A stretch of 13,826 nt of DNA from Anaerovibrio sp. (lineage in GTDB: Bacteria > Bacillota > Negativicutes > Selenomonadales > Selenomonadaceae): the NCBI GenBank assembly GCA_016302095.1, contig JAEDOE010000010.1:1-13826 (forward strand), given 5' to 3'. Position numbers and translations under genes: made by a program. Below the pieces are notes generated by a model. That model worked only from the letters and a program-made list of their open reading frames with translations. It had not been told where the DNA came from and made no database searches. This document shows positions 1 to 5,445 of this stretch, in pieces (position 1 is the first letter of the stretch; every line of letters starts with the position of its first letter).

Positions 1-54
1 AGCAGCTGACTTGTAATCAGCAGGTTGGGGGTTCAATTCCTCTCGCCAGCTCCA
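1..54 (+). tRNA. tRNA-Thr (anticodon TGT), 5' end cut off
   Basis: This is the 3' two-thirds of a tRNA; the acceptor 5' strand and D arm lie before the window. The anticodon stem pairs 5-9 (GCTGA) with 17-21 (TCAGC) around the loop CTTGTAA, which puts the anticodon TGT (threonine) at 12-14. The variable loop is AGGTT. The T arm has the loop TTCAATT at 32-38 on a stem with two G-T wobbles. The acceptor 3' strand is followed by discriminator T51 and an encoded CCA. It is the first visible member of a closely packed tRNA cluster. The family assignment rests on the anticodon alone. Confidence 0.9.
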
Positions 55-64
55 TTGATTACCT

Positions 65-138
65 GCGGGTGTAGCTCAATGGTAGAGCCCCAGCCTTCCA
101 AGCTGGTCACGTGGGTTCGATTCCCATCACCCGCTCCA
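65..138 (+). tRNA. tRNA-Gly (anticodon TCC)
   Basis: This is a complete 74-nt tRNA with encoded CCA. The acceptor GCGGGTG pairs with the 3' strand before the discriminator. The anticodon stem CCAGC/GCTGG (90-94/102-106) encloses CTTCCAA, with anticodon TCC at 97-99. The T loop is a canonical TTCGATT. It follows the tRNA-Thr after a 10-nt gap, and no promoter is visible between them, so the two are probably transcribed together from a promoter before the window. Confidence 0.96.
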
Positions 139-148
139 GTGAATTGCT

Positions 149-237
149 GCCGGGGTGGCGGAACTGGCAGACGCACGGGACTTAAAATCCCGCGGTTGGA
201 AACAACCGTACCGGTTCGATTCCGGTCCTCGGCACCA
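149..237 (+). tRNA. tRNA-Leu (anticodon TAA)
   Basis: This is an 89-nt class II tRNA with a long variable arm and encoded CCA. The acceptor GCCGGGG pairs with CCTCGGC (one G-T). The anticodon stem CGGGA/TCCCG encloses CTTAAAA, with anticodon TAA at 183-185, which reads TTA and TTG leucine codons. It lies 10 nt after tRNA-Gly and probably belongs to the same transcript. TTA codons appear to be very rare in the genes downstream. Confidence 0.96.
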
Positions 238-270
238 GCAAAAAAGTTGGTACTAAAATAAAAAAACGCT

Positions 271-299
271 TGACAACACTTCAAAAGAGTGTTATAATA
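271..299 (+). promoter_or_regulatory. Consensus sigma-A/sigma-70 promoter for the tRNA-Leu pair
   Basis: A perfect TTGACA (271-276) and a perfect TATAAT (294-299) are separated by an optimal 17-bp spacer. The expected start is near 306, just before the tRNA-Leu(CAG) at 312. The spacer carries an inverted repeat, AACACT (276-281) and AGTGTT (289-294). So strong a promoter inside a tRNA cluster means that the last two tRNAs form their own transcription unit. Confidence 0.9.
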
Positions 300-311
300 A
301 ATATGTAACAT

Positions 312-398
312 GCGGTCGTGGCGAAATTGGCAGACGCGCTAGCTTCAGGCGCTAGTGATAGCAATATCATGGAGGTTCAAGTCCTCTCGACCGCACCA
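312..398 (+). tRNA. tRNA-Leu (anticodon CAG)
   Basis: This is a complete class II tRNA of 87 nt with encoded CCA. The anticodon stem CTAGC/GCTAG (339-343/351-355) encloses TTCAGGC, with anticodon CAG at 346-348, the cognate of CTG. The acceptor GCGGTCG pairs with CGACCGC. It is the first gene after the consensus promoter. CTG is the dominant leucine codon in the protein genes of this window, which fits the strong promoter. Confidence 0.96.
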
Positions 399-421
399 TT
401 TTTATTTCTAAAACATTATAT

Positions 422-507
422 GCGGTTGTGGCGGAATTGGCAGACGCGCTACTTTGAGGGGGTAGTGATCTCAGGTCGTATGGGTTCAAGTCCCATCAAC
501 CGCACCA
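422..507 (+). tRNA. tRNA-Leu (anticodon GAG)
   Basis: This is a complete class II tRNA of 86 nt with encoded CCA. The anticodon stem CTACT/GGTAG (one T-G wobble) encloses TTGAGGG, with anticodon GAG at 456-458, reading CTC and CTT. Its 5' third is almost identical to that of the preceding tRNA-Leu(CAG), which suggests tandem duplication followed by a change in the anticodon arm. It lies 23 nt after that gene and shares its promoter and the terminator that follows. Confidence 0.95.
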
Positions 508-524
508 TATTGTTTCTCAGGTAT

Positions 525-548
525 CCGAGCTTCAAGGCTCGGTTTTTT
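525..548 (+). terminator. Rho-independent terminator of the tRNA-Leu unit
   Basis: The stem CCGAGC (525-530) pairs with GCTCGG (537-542) around a 6-nt loop and is followed at once by six T residues (543-548). It begins 17 nt after the last tRNA and separates the tRNA unit from the phosphoesterase gene. Confidence 0.92.
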
Positions 549-578
549 AGTACCTTTTTTTGTTTTTCCAGCTATTTG

Positions 579-587
579 TGTTATAAT
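579..587 (+). promoter_or_regulatory. Extended -10 promoter of the phosphoesterase gene
   Basis: TATAAT at 582-587 is preceded by TG at 579-580, forming an extended -10 element. At the usual spacing upstream there is only a T-rich tract (around 559-564) with no good -35, which is typical of extended -10 promoters. Transcription would start near 594, giving a leader of about 55 nt before the ATG at 649. Confidence 0.72.
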
Positions 588-600
588 TCCCGTGTATGTT

Positions 601-617
601 TTCGCAAAAGTAGCGAA
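601..617 (+). repeat. Small inverted repeat in the phosphoesterase leader
   Basis: TTCGC (601-605) and GCGAA (613-617) form a perfect 5-bp inverted repeat around a 7-nt loop, between the predicted transcription start and the ribosome binding site (GAGGTG, 638-643). It could be a short leader hairpin or an operator. No T run follows it, so it is not a terminator. Confidence 0.4.
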
Positions 618-648
618 TGTGTGGTATAGATAAATTTGAGGTGAAGCT

Positions 649-1797
649 ATGGGATTTATTGTGGTTGCTGCCGGGTTTGTGGTATTTTTGAATGTTGCTA
701 TGTATATCCTGCTGCGTAGCTTTTTGGGGAAGCAGGGTAAAAAAGTGCACAGGCTGTGCCTGTTATTAAATCTGTTATCGATTATAGGTATCGGTGTCGG
801 CTTCAAGCCTGAGCAGGCCGTAGAGGTTACAGCTGTGATTATCCAATCTGTAACTATCTGGCTGATGCTGCAGGTTTTTTTGATAGTCCTGCTGGCTGCA
901 ATATGGCTGGGCAAATTCTTTTTCACTTTGCTGGCAAAGCGAAGGGCAACGCTGATTTTTTCCAGTACAAATACCGGCAGGTATGTGGTGGCAGTTATGG
1001 CGGCTGTTGCTCTGGGACTTAGCCTGTACGGCAGTTTTGTGGAGAGGCATGAGCTGCATACCGTCGAGTATACAGTGCCGGTAGAGGGGCTGGGAGAGCG
1101 TCTGGAGGGCTATCGGATTGCCCAGCTGAGCGATGTGCATCTGGGGAGCTTTTATAGTCTGGAGGATTTTCGGGAGCTTTTGGAAAAAACTGCTGAGGAG
1201 CGGCCGGATATGCTGGTGGTCACCGGTGATGTCTTTGATAATGCAGGAATGACCATGCAGGCGGCAAGGCTTCTGGACAGCTACAGTGACAGGTTTCCCC
1301 AGGGGATTTATTATTGCCGGGGCAACCATGAGTATATTCGGGGGATTCCCCTTCTGGAAATCGCCCTGCAGGATAAAAGGATTCATAATCTGGTGAATAG
1401 CAATGTCCTGGTGCTGGAGGACAGCCGTCCTTTGTACATAGCAGGTGTGGATTATCCGATGCAGCGTGAACAGTTTGACTATCTGGCAGATGCCTATACG
1501 AAAAAGGCTATGGCAGGTGTGCCGGATAATGCTGTAAAGATTTTGCTGGCCCATCATCCCAATTTTATCAAAAATGCCGCTATATATGATACGGCACTGG
1601 TGCTGAGCGGTCACACCCACGGCGGTCAGCTGGGCTTTGAGGGGATGCCGCTGGTTCCGCCGGTGTTTGAATATATGCGGGGCTGGTACAGCCAGGGGGC
1701 TACCAGGCTGTATGTCCATCCCGGCAACGGCAGCTGGTTCCCTTTCCGTTTGGGCTGTCAGCCGGAGATTGCCATCTTTACGCTGCGCGGAAGGTAA
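649..1797 (+). CDS. Membrane-anchored metallophosphoesterase (YkuE/YaeI-like)
   Basis: This 382-residue protein belongs to the calcineurin-like metallophosphoesterase family, dinuclear metal-dependent phosphohydrolases. The metal-binding motifs appear in order: D162-x-H164 (SDVH), GDVFD at 193-197, GNHE at 225-228, HH at 302-303 and GHTHGG at 321-326. The first 130 residues are hydrophobic, with likely membrane spans near 3-23, 35-52, 66-96 and 111-130, so the catalytic domain follows a membrane anchor. The layout resembles the YkuE/YaeI group, of which some members act on lipid or envelope phosphates; the substrate here cannot be read from the sequence. The ATG at 649 follows GAGGTG at good spacing. 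It has its own promoter and terminator and is not part of the galactoside locus. Confidence 0.9.
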   Translation: MGFIVVAAGFVVFLNVAMYILLRSFLGKQGKKVHRLCLLLNLLSIIGIGVGFKPEQAVEVTAVIIQSVTIWLMLQVFLIVLLAAIWLGKFFFTLLAKRRATLIFSSTNTGRYVVAVMAAVALGLSLYGSFVERHELHTVEYTVPVEGLGERLEGYRIAQLSDVHLGSFYSLEDFRELLEKTAEERPDMLVVTGDVFDNAGMTMQAARLLDSYSDRFPQGIYYCRGNHEYIRGIPLLEIALQDKRIHNLVNSNVLVLEDSRPLYIAGVDYPMQREQFDYLADAYTKKAMAGVPDNAVKILLAHHPNFIKNAAIYDTALVLSGHTHGGQLGFEGMPLVPPVFEYMRGWYSQGATRLYVHPGNGSWFPFRLGCQPEIAIFTLRGR

Positions 1798-1875
1798 TAT
1801 GGCAACAGCGTGAAAATATGGCAGTATCTGCATGGCATGTTTATATCAATAGAAAGCAGCTTATATTCAAATAAA

Positions 1876-1919
1876 AAAAGCAGCAGGTGCGTTTGGTTAG
1901 AAACGTACCTGCTGCTTTT
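1876..1919. terminator. Strong bidirectional Rho-independent terminator
   Basis: A run of A residues and GCAGCAGGT (1880-1888), continuing to 1894, pairs with the complementary arm at 1901-1919 around the loop GGTTAG. The stem is about 19 bp with a single G-T wobble, flanked by A's on the left and T's on the right, so it can terminate on either strand. It closes the phosphoesterase transcript and insulates the alpha-galactosidase promoter. A short open frame running across it (1810-1995) has no ribosome binding site and is not real. Confidence 0.92.
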
Positions 1920-1924
1920 ACTTT

Positions 1925-1950
1925 TAACATTTTTTATATCTAACATTTTT
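1925..1950. repeat. Direct repeat upstream of the alpha-galactosidase promoter
   Basis: TAACATTTTT occurs at 1925-1934 and again at 1941-1950, a 16-bp period. It directly follows the terminator in a gene-free stretch (1798-2098) whose other content is the terminator, an inverted repeat and the alpha-galactosidase promoter. The role is unknown, and AT-rich low complexity is a plausible explanation. Confidence 0.35.
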
Positions 1951-1992
1951 CCGTATAGAAGTAACAGCAGCGGGTGGCAGGAAACGAAAAAA

Positions 1993-2004
1993 TGATATAC
2001 AATT
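1993..2004 (+). promoter_or_regulatory. Candidate shared operator, copy 1
   Basis: TGATATACAATT here is identical over 12 bp to the reverse complement of 5332-5343 in the regulator/operon divergent region. Both copies lie upstream of genes of the galactoside locus, so they may be binding sites for the AraC-family regulator at 4360-5226. A partial match, ATATACAA, recurs at 2050-2057. No binding evidence exists in the sequence itself. Confidence 0.45.
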
Positions 2005-2034
2005 CTATTCAGAAAGAGGGAAAACGATAGAATT
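2001..2034. repeat. 8-bp inverted repeat upstream of the alpha-galactosidase gene
   Basis: AATTCTAT (2001-2008) and ATAGAATT (2027-2034) are perfect inverted arms separated by 18 bp, with centres 26 bp apart. The left arm overlaps the candidate shared operator at 1993-2004. The spacing suits a two-site protein target or looping better than a compact RNA hairpin. It lies just upstream of the predicted -10 at 2061. Confidence 0.45.
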
Positions 2035-2046
2035 AAAAGTAGCAAA

Positions 2047-2069
2047 ACAATATACAACAATATAATTGT
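2047..2069 (+). promoter_or_regulatory. Predicted alpha-galactosidase promoter with repeated ACAATATA
   Basis: TATAAT at 2061-2066 is a perfect -10, but no recognisable -35 lies 16-18 bp upstream, as expected for an activator-dependent promoter. ACAATATA occurs twice, at 2047-2054 and 2057-2064, exactly one helical turn apart, and ACAAT-ATA-ATTGT (2057-2069) is a perfect palindrome over the -10. Transcription would start near 2073. Confidence 0.5.
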
Positions 2070-2098
2070 GCGTGTTTTTTAGGCGAAGGAGACGTTTT

Positions 2099-4339
2099 AT
2101 GACAATTCAGTTTGACAATTTGCACAAACAATTTCATCTTTGCAATGATAGCGTGAGTTACATTTTTAAGGTTTTGCGCAATGGCCATCTGGGACAGCTT
2201 TATTTTGGCAGCCGGCTGCCCCTGGACAGGGATTATGGATATTTGCAGGATTTGGTGCATTATCGTCCTATGTCAGCTCAGGCCTATGAGGGGGAATATA
2301 CCTTTTCACTGGAGCAGATTAAGCAGGAGTACCCTTCCTATGGTACTACTGATTTTCGTGAGGGTGCTGTGGAGGTGGCACAGCAGGATGGCAGCAGGCT
2401 GAGTGATTTCTGTTATGTCTCCCATGAGATTGTGGCAGGGAAGCCTGCCCTGTCCGGCCTGCCTGCCACCTATGCGGAGCAGCCTGAGGAAGCGGAAACC
2501 CTGCTGATAACCTTGCAGGATGCCCGGACCGGCGTGGAGCTGGTGCTGTCCTACACGATTTTTGCAGAGGAGGCCGCTATCGCCAGAAGTGCCTGGTTCC
2601 GCAACAACGGCTCTCAGGTGGTCAGGCTGAACCGGGCCATGAGCCTCAGCCTGGATATGCCGGATGCAGATTTTGATATGGTGCAGTTCTCAGGCTGGTG
2701 GAGCAGGGAACGCCACAAGCTGGTTTCCCACCTGCGCCCTGGTATTCAGTCCATTGGCAGCCTGCGTGGCCAGTCAAGTCATACCCACAATCCTTTCCTG
2801 ATTTTGAAGCGGCCTAACGCAGATGAAAATCAGGGGGAGGCAATCGGCTTTTCTCTGGTGTACAGCGGCAATTTCCTGGCACAGGTGGAGGTTGATACCT
2901 TCAATACAGCCCGCATCATGCTGGGGATACATCCTCAGGGCTTTAGCTGGCAGCTGAAGCCGGGGGAGGCGTTCCAGACACCGGAGGCGGTGCTGGTTTA
3001 TTCCTGCCAGGGTATGAACGGCATGAGCCAGACCTTTCACAGCCTGTACCGCAGCCGTCTGGCCAGGGGGGCATGGCGTGACAGGGTTTGCCCGATTCTG
3101 ATTAACAATTGGGAAGCCACCTATTTTGATTTTGATGAGGACAAGCTGGTCAGGATTGCTTCCAAGGCAAAGGAGGCAGGTGTGGAGCTGTTTGTGCTGG
3201 ATGATGGCTGGTTCTCCACCCGCAGGGACGATTACCACGGCCTGGGGGATTGGTGGCCTACGGAGGGCTTGCTGCCCAACGGCATCAAGGGACTGGCGGA
3301 GCGCATCAATGGTATGGGCATGAAGTTCGGCCTCTGGGTGGAGCTGGAAATGGTCAACAAGGATACGGAGCTGTACCGGCAGCATCCTGACTGGATTATT
3401 CATGTCGAGGGGCGCAAGAGCTCCCACGGGCGCAATCAGTATGTGCTGGATTTCTCCCGGCCGGAGGTGGTGGATTATATCCATGATGCCATCTACAAGG
3501 TTTTGAAGGATGCCAATATTGATTATATCAAGTGGGATATGAACCGCAGTATTACGGAGTGCGGTTCTGCCGGGTGGCCTGCTGAGCAGCAGGGGGAGAT
3601 TTTCCATCGCTATATCCTGGGGGTATATGACCTCTATGAGCGTCTGACCAGTGAGTTTCCGCACATTCTCTTTGAGTCCTGTGCATCAGGCGGCGGACGC
3701 TTTGATCCGGGCATGTTCTACTATGCCCCGCAGGCATGGACCAGCGATGATACCGATGGCGGTGAGCGCATCTATATCCAGTACGGCACCAGCTATGGCT
3801 ATCCTCTGTCCTTTATGGGCTCTCACGTTTCCATTACGCCAAATCATCAGGTATTCCGGGAAACCAGCCTGAAGCTGCGGGGGGATGTAGCTTACTTTGG
3901 CACCTTCGGCTATGAGCTGGATTTGGGCAGGCTGCCGGAGGAGGAGTTCCAGCAGGTCAAGGAGCAGATCAAATTCATGAAGCAGTATCGGGAGCTGATT
4001 CAGTTCGGTACCTTTTACCGCCTGCTTGATCCCTTTGCCGGCAATGAGGCGGCCTGGATGGTGGTATCACCTGACAGGAAGCAGGCTCTTGTGGGATATT
4101 ACCGCCTGATGGCAAAGACCTGTACGCCATTTACCCTGACCAGGCTGCAGGGGCTTTTGCCGGAGGCTGAGTATGAGGTTCTGGTGGAGGGCAGGCAGGC
4201 CATGGGCAGCTTTACCGGCAGTGAGCTGATGGCAGCCGGCCTTGTGACCACTGATGAGTCCTGCGGTGAGCAGAAGACAGCGGAAAAGGTGGCCTGTGGC
4301 GATTTCTATTCCCGCCTGTTTGTACTCCAAGCAAAATAA
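2099..4339 (+). CDS. Alpha-galactosidase, glycoside hydrolase family 36
   Basis: This 746-residue enzyme would remove alpha-1,6-linked galactose from melibiose, raffinose or stachyose. An N-terminal beta-sandwich domain (about 1-330) precedes a TIM barrel (about 331-630) and a C-terminal beta domain. The nucleophile is Asp480 in YIKWDMNR and the acid/base is Asp550 in WTSDDTD, close to the positions in Geobacillus AgaA-type enzymes. Other family marks are NNWEATYFDF (about 336-345), LDDGWF (367-372) and the SCASGGGR loop (527-534). The segment at 410-419 reads FGLWVELEMV, with Leu416 where family members normally have Pro. There is no signal peptide, so it is cytoplasmic. The ATG at 2099 is chosen because AAGGAG (2086-2091) precedes it; an in-frame TTG at 2066 overlaps the -10 box. 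It is convergent with the AraC-family gene, 20 bp away. Confidence 0.96.
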   Translation: MTIQFDNLHKQFHLCNDSVSYIFKVLRNGHLGQLYFGSRLPLDRDYGYLQDLVHYRPMSAQAYEGEYTFSLEQIKQEYPSYGTTDFREGAVEVAQQDGSRLSDFCYVSHEIVAGKPALSGLPATYAEQPEEAETLLITLQDARTGVELVLSYTIFAEEAAIARSAWFRNNGSQVVRLNRAMSLSLDMPDADFDMVQFSGWWSRERHKLVSHLRPGIQSIGSLRGQSSHTHNPFLILKRPNADENQGEAIGFSLVYSGNFLAQVEVDTFNTARIMLGIHPQGFSWQLKPGEAFQTPEAVLVYSCQGMNGMSQTFHSLYRSRLARGAWRDRVCPILINNWEATYFDFDEDKLVRIASKAKEAGVELFVLDDGWFSTRRDDYHGLGDWWPTEGLLPNGIKGLAERINGMGMKFGLWVELEMVNKDTELYRQHPDWIIHVEGRKSSHGRNQYVLDFSRPEVVDYIHDAIYKVLKDANIDYIKWDMNRSITECGSAGWPAEQQGEIFHRYILGVYDLYERLTSEFPHILFESCASGGGRFDPGMFYYAPQAWTSDDTDGGERIYIQYGTSYGYPLSFMGSHVSITPNHQVFRETSLKLRGDVAYFGTFGYELDLGRLPEEEFQQVKEQIKFMKQYRELIQFGTFYRLLDPFAGNEAAWMVVSPDRKQALVGYYRLMAKTCTPFTLTRLQGLLPEAEYEVLVEGRQAMGSFTGSELMAAGLVTTDESCGEQKTAEKVACGDFYSRLFVLQAK

Positions 4340-4359
4340 TTCGGTAGGCTGACCTTGAG

Positions 4360-5226
4360 CTATTTGTTGTTTACCAGGTAGAGGCTGTATTTGTTTTCCC
4401 GGCACAGGCGGCGGTAGGCGGAGGGGCTCATGCCCTTCTGCCGCTGGAAGGCCCGTGTGTAGGAATCGGTCTTGGCATAGCCGCAGGAGTAGGCGATGGT
4501 TTCAATGGAAAGGGCGGATGATTCCAGCAGGTGGCCGGACTTGTTGATGCGGCACTGCTGAATGTATTCATGTGGTGACATGCCGATTTTTTCCTTGAAA
4601 AGGGTGGTCATGTAGCTGCGGTTCAGCCGCAGGTAGTCTGCCAGATTCTGAACCGTAAAGGGTTCGGACAGGTGGCTGCGGATGTAGGCGAGGCCGCTGG
4701 CAACATAGTCATCCGCCCTGGCAGAGGGCAGGGTATCCTTCTGGGCTTCGGCCAGAATGGCGAGAAATTCATTCAGCTGTGCCATGCGGCGGAAGCTGTT
4801 GGCAAGCTGGACATCCTGAAATTCCAGCATCCTGTCAATGCACTGTTCCAGTGCGCGTCCCTGCTCCGGGGTGCAGGAAAATATCGGCTCCTCCTGGCTG
4901 AGTCCCAGGGCTTCAATGATGCTGCGGGCCTCACTGCCGCTGAAGGCTACCCAGATGTAGCTCCAGGGCTCGCTGGCATCGCTTTCGTAGCGGTTGACGA
5001 AGCCCGGCTCGATGAGGAAGCCCTGCCCCTGATGCAGTCTGTAGGTCCGGGAGTCGCCGTGATAGCTCTGGAAAACTCCCTTGCCTGATAGGATGTAATG
5101 GATAAGGTAATAAGGGCGCATGGCAGGGCCGTAATAATGGCCGGGATAGGTATGGGATTTGCCGAAGGTGGTGATGGATAAGCCTGCGCTGTGGGCAGTC
5201 AGCACAATGCCTTGTGCGTCTTCCAT
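4360..5226 (-). CDS. AraC-family transcriptional regulator of the galactoside locus
   Basis: This 288-residue protein has the usual two-part layout. The N-terminal half is a cupin-like sugar-sensing domain (about 15-160, with IHYILSGKG near 42-50). The C-terminal half (about 178-278) carries two helix-turn-helix units, one at 191-215 (TVQNLADYL) and one at 240-272 (SIETIAYSCGY and KGMSPSAYRR). The layout matches the MsmR/RafR type of regulators of alpha-galactoside operons. It lies between the alpha-galactosidase gene and the divergent lac/gal-type operon and is probably their activator, responding to a galactoside or galactose; this is inference. The start at 5226 is supported by GGGAG about 10 nt upstream on the minus strand. 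Confidence 0.93.
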   Translation of the reverse strand: MEDAQGIVLTAHSAGLSITTFGKSHTYPGHYYGPAMRPYYLIHYILSGKGVFQSYHGDSRTYRLHQGQGFLIEPGFVNRYESDASEPWSYIWVAFSGSEARSIIEALGLSQEEPIFSCTPEQGRALEQCIDRMLEFQDVQLANSFRRMAQLNEFLAILAEAQKDTLPSARADDYVASGLAYIRSHLSEPFTVQNLADYLRLNRSYMTTLFKEKIGMSPHEYIQQCRINKSGHLLESSALSIETIAYSCGYAKTDSYTRAFQRQKGMSPSAYRRLCRENKYSLYLVNNK

Positions 5227-5331
5227 AGAAAACAGCTCCCTTCCTGGAGTTTATGATTTTTGCTAAAAGTATTGGATTTTCCTGTCAAGCTTCAGCTTGC
5301 TCTGTATATTACATAATGACTTTCTACTGAC

Positions 5332-5343
5332 AATTGTATATCA
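5332..5343 (-). promoter_or_regulatory. Candidate shared operator, copy 2
   Basis: On the minus strand this reads TGATATACAATT, identical to 1993-2004 upstream of the alpha-galactosidase gene. It directly abuts and overlaps by 2 bp a candidate -35 (TTGTCA) of the regulator gene, so binding here could control the regulator itself as well as the divergent operon. Confidence 0.45.
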
Positions 5344-5346
5344 AGA

Positions 5347-5360
5347 TGTAACGGCTGACA
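5347..5360 (+). promoter_or_regulatory. cre-like catabolite control site
   Basis: The 14-mer TGTAACGGCTGACA fits the Bacillota CcpA site consensus TGWAANCGNTNWCA at every defined position except one, the central C, which is G here. It lies between the two divergent promoters, where carbon catabolite control of a galactoside operon would be expected. Whether this organism has CcpA cannot be seen here. Confidence 0.4.
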
Positions 5361-5364
5361 ATAT

Positions 5365-5380
5365 GCTCAGTGTATTGAGC
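5365..5380. repeat. Inverted repeat over the predicted operon -35
   Basis: GCTCA (5365-5369) and TGAGC (5376-5380) are perfect inverted arms around 6 bp. The right arm overlaps the predicted -35 TTGAGC of the EIIA-permease-lacZ operon, so it could be an operator. Arms of this length can occur by chance. Confidence 0.35.
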
Positions 5381-5411
5381 GTGTTTAAATATATGTGTGT
5401 AGTTTTGCATG

Positions 5412-5433
5412 TTTTAATATTTTAATATTTTAA
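5412..5433 (+). repeat. AT-only tandem octamer in the operon leader
   Basis: TTTTAATA is repeated twice and then partly a third time (5412-5419, 5420-5427, 5428-5433), running directly into the AAGGAG ribosome site of the EIIA gene. Such a sequence leaves the ribosome site unstructured and could act as a translation enhancer. It is also a place where slippage could change the leader length. Confidence 0.5.
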
Positions 5434-5445
5434 GGAGTGATGGGT

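Larger units (their letters stand above)
5227..5445. promoter_or_regulatory. Divergent control region between the regulator and the operon
   Basis: This 219-bp AT-rich region must hold both promoters. For the regulator (minus strand), TTGTCA (complement of 5328-5333) with TAATAT after 16 bp is one candidate, and a perfect TTGACA (complement of 5283-5288) with a poor -10 is another. For the operon, TTGAGC (5375-5380) and TGTAGT (5398-5403) with 17 bp between them are only fair matches, again suggesting activation. The region also holds a perfect palindrome with arms CAAGCT/AGCTTG (5286-5299) and a direct repeat CTGACAAT (5327-5334 and 5355-5362). The operon's first ribosome site, AAGGAG, is at 5432-5437. 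Confidence 0.6.

Noticed and set aside
276..294. Resemblance of the tRNA promoter inverted repeat to a CIRCE heat-shock operator
   Set aside because: CIRCE has longer arms (TTAGCACTC and its complement) with 9-bp spacing; here the arms are 6 bp with a 7-bp gap and the sequence differs.
25..311. Short open frames on both strands across the tRNA genes
   Set aside because: They translate tRNA sequence, have no ribosome sites, and the tRNA structures explain the region fully.
1797..1823. ATATGGCA repeated 19 bp apart after the phosphoesterase stop
   Set aside because: Only 8 bp, with no link to any promoter or structure; likely chance.
1810..1995. A 61-codon open frame after the phosphoesterase gene
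   Set aside because: It reads straight through the strong bidirectional terminator hairpin at 1876-1919 and has no ribosome binding site.
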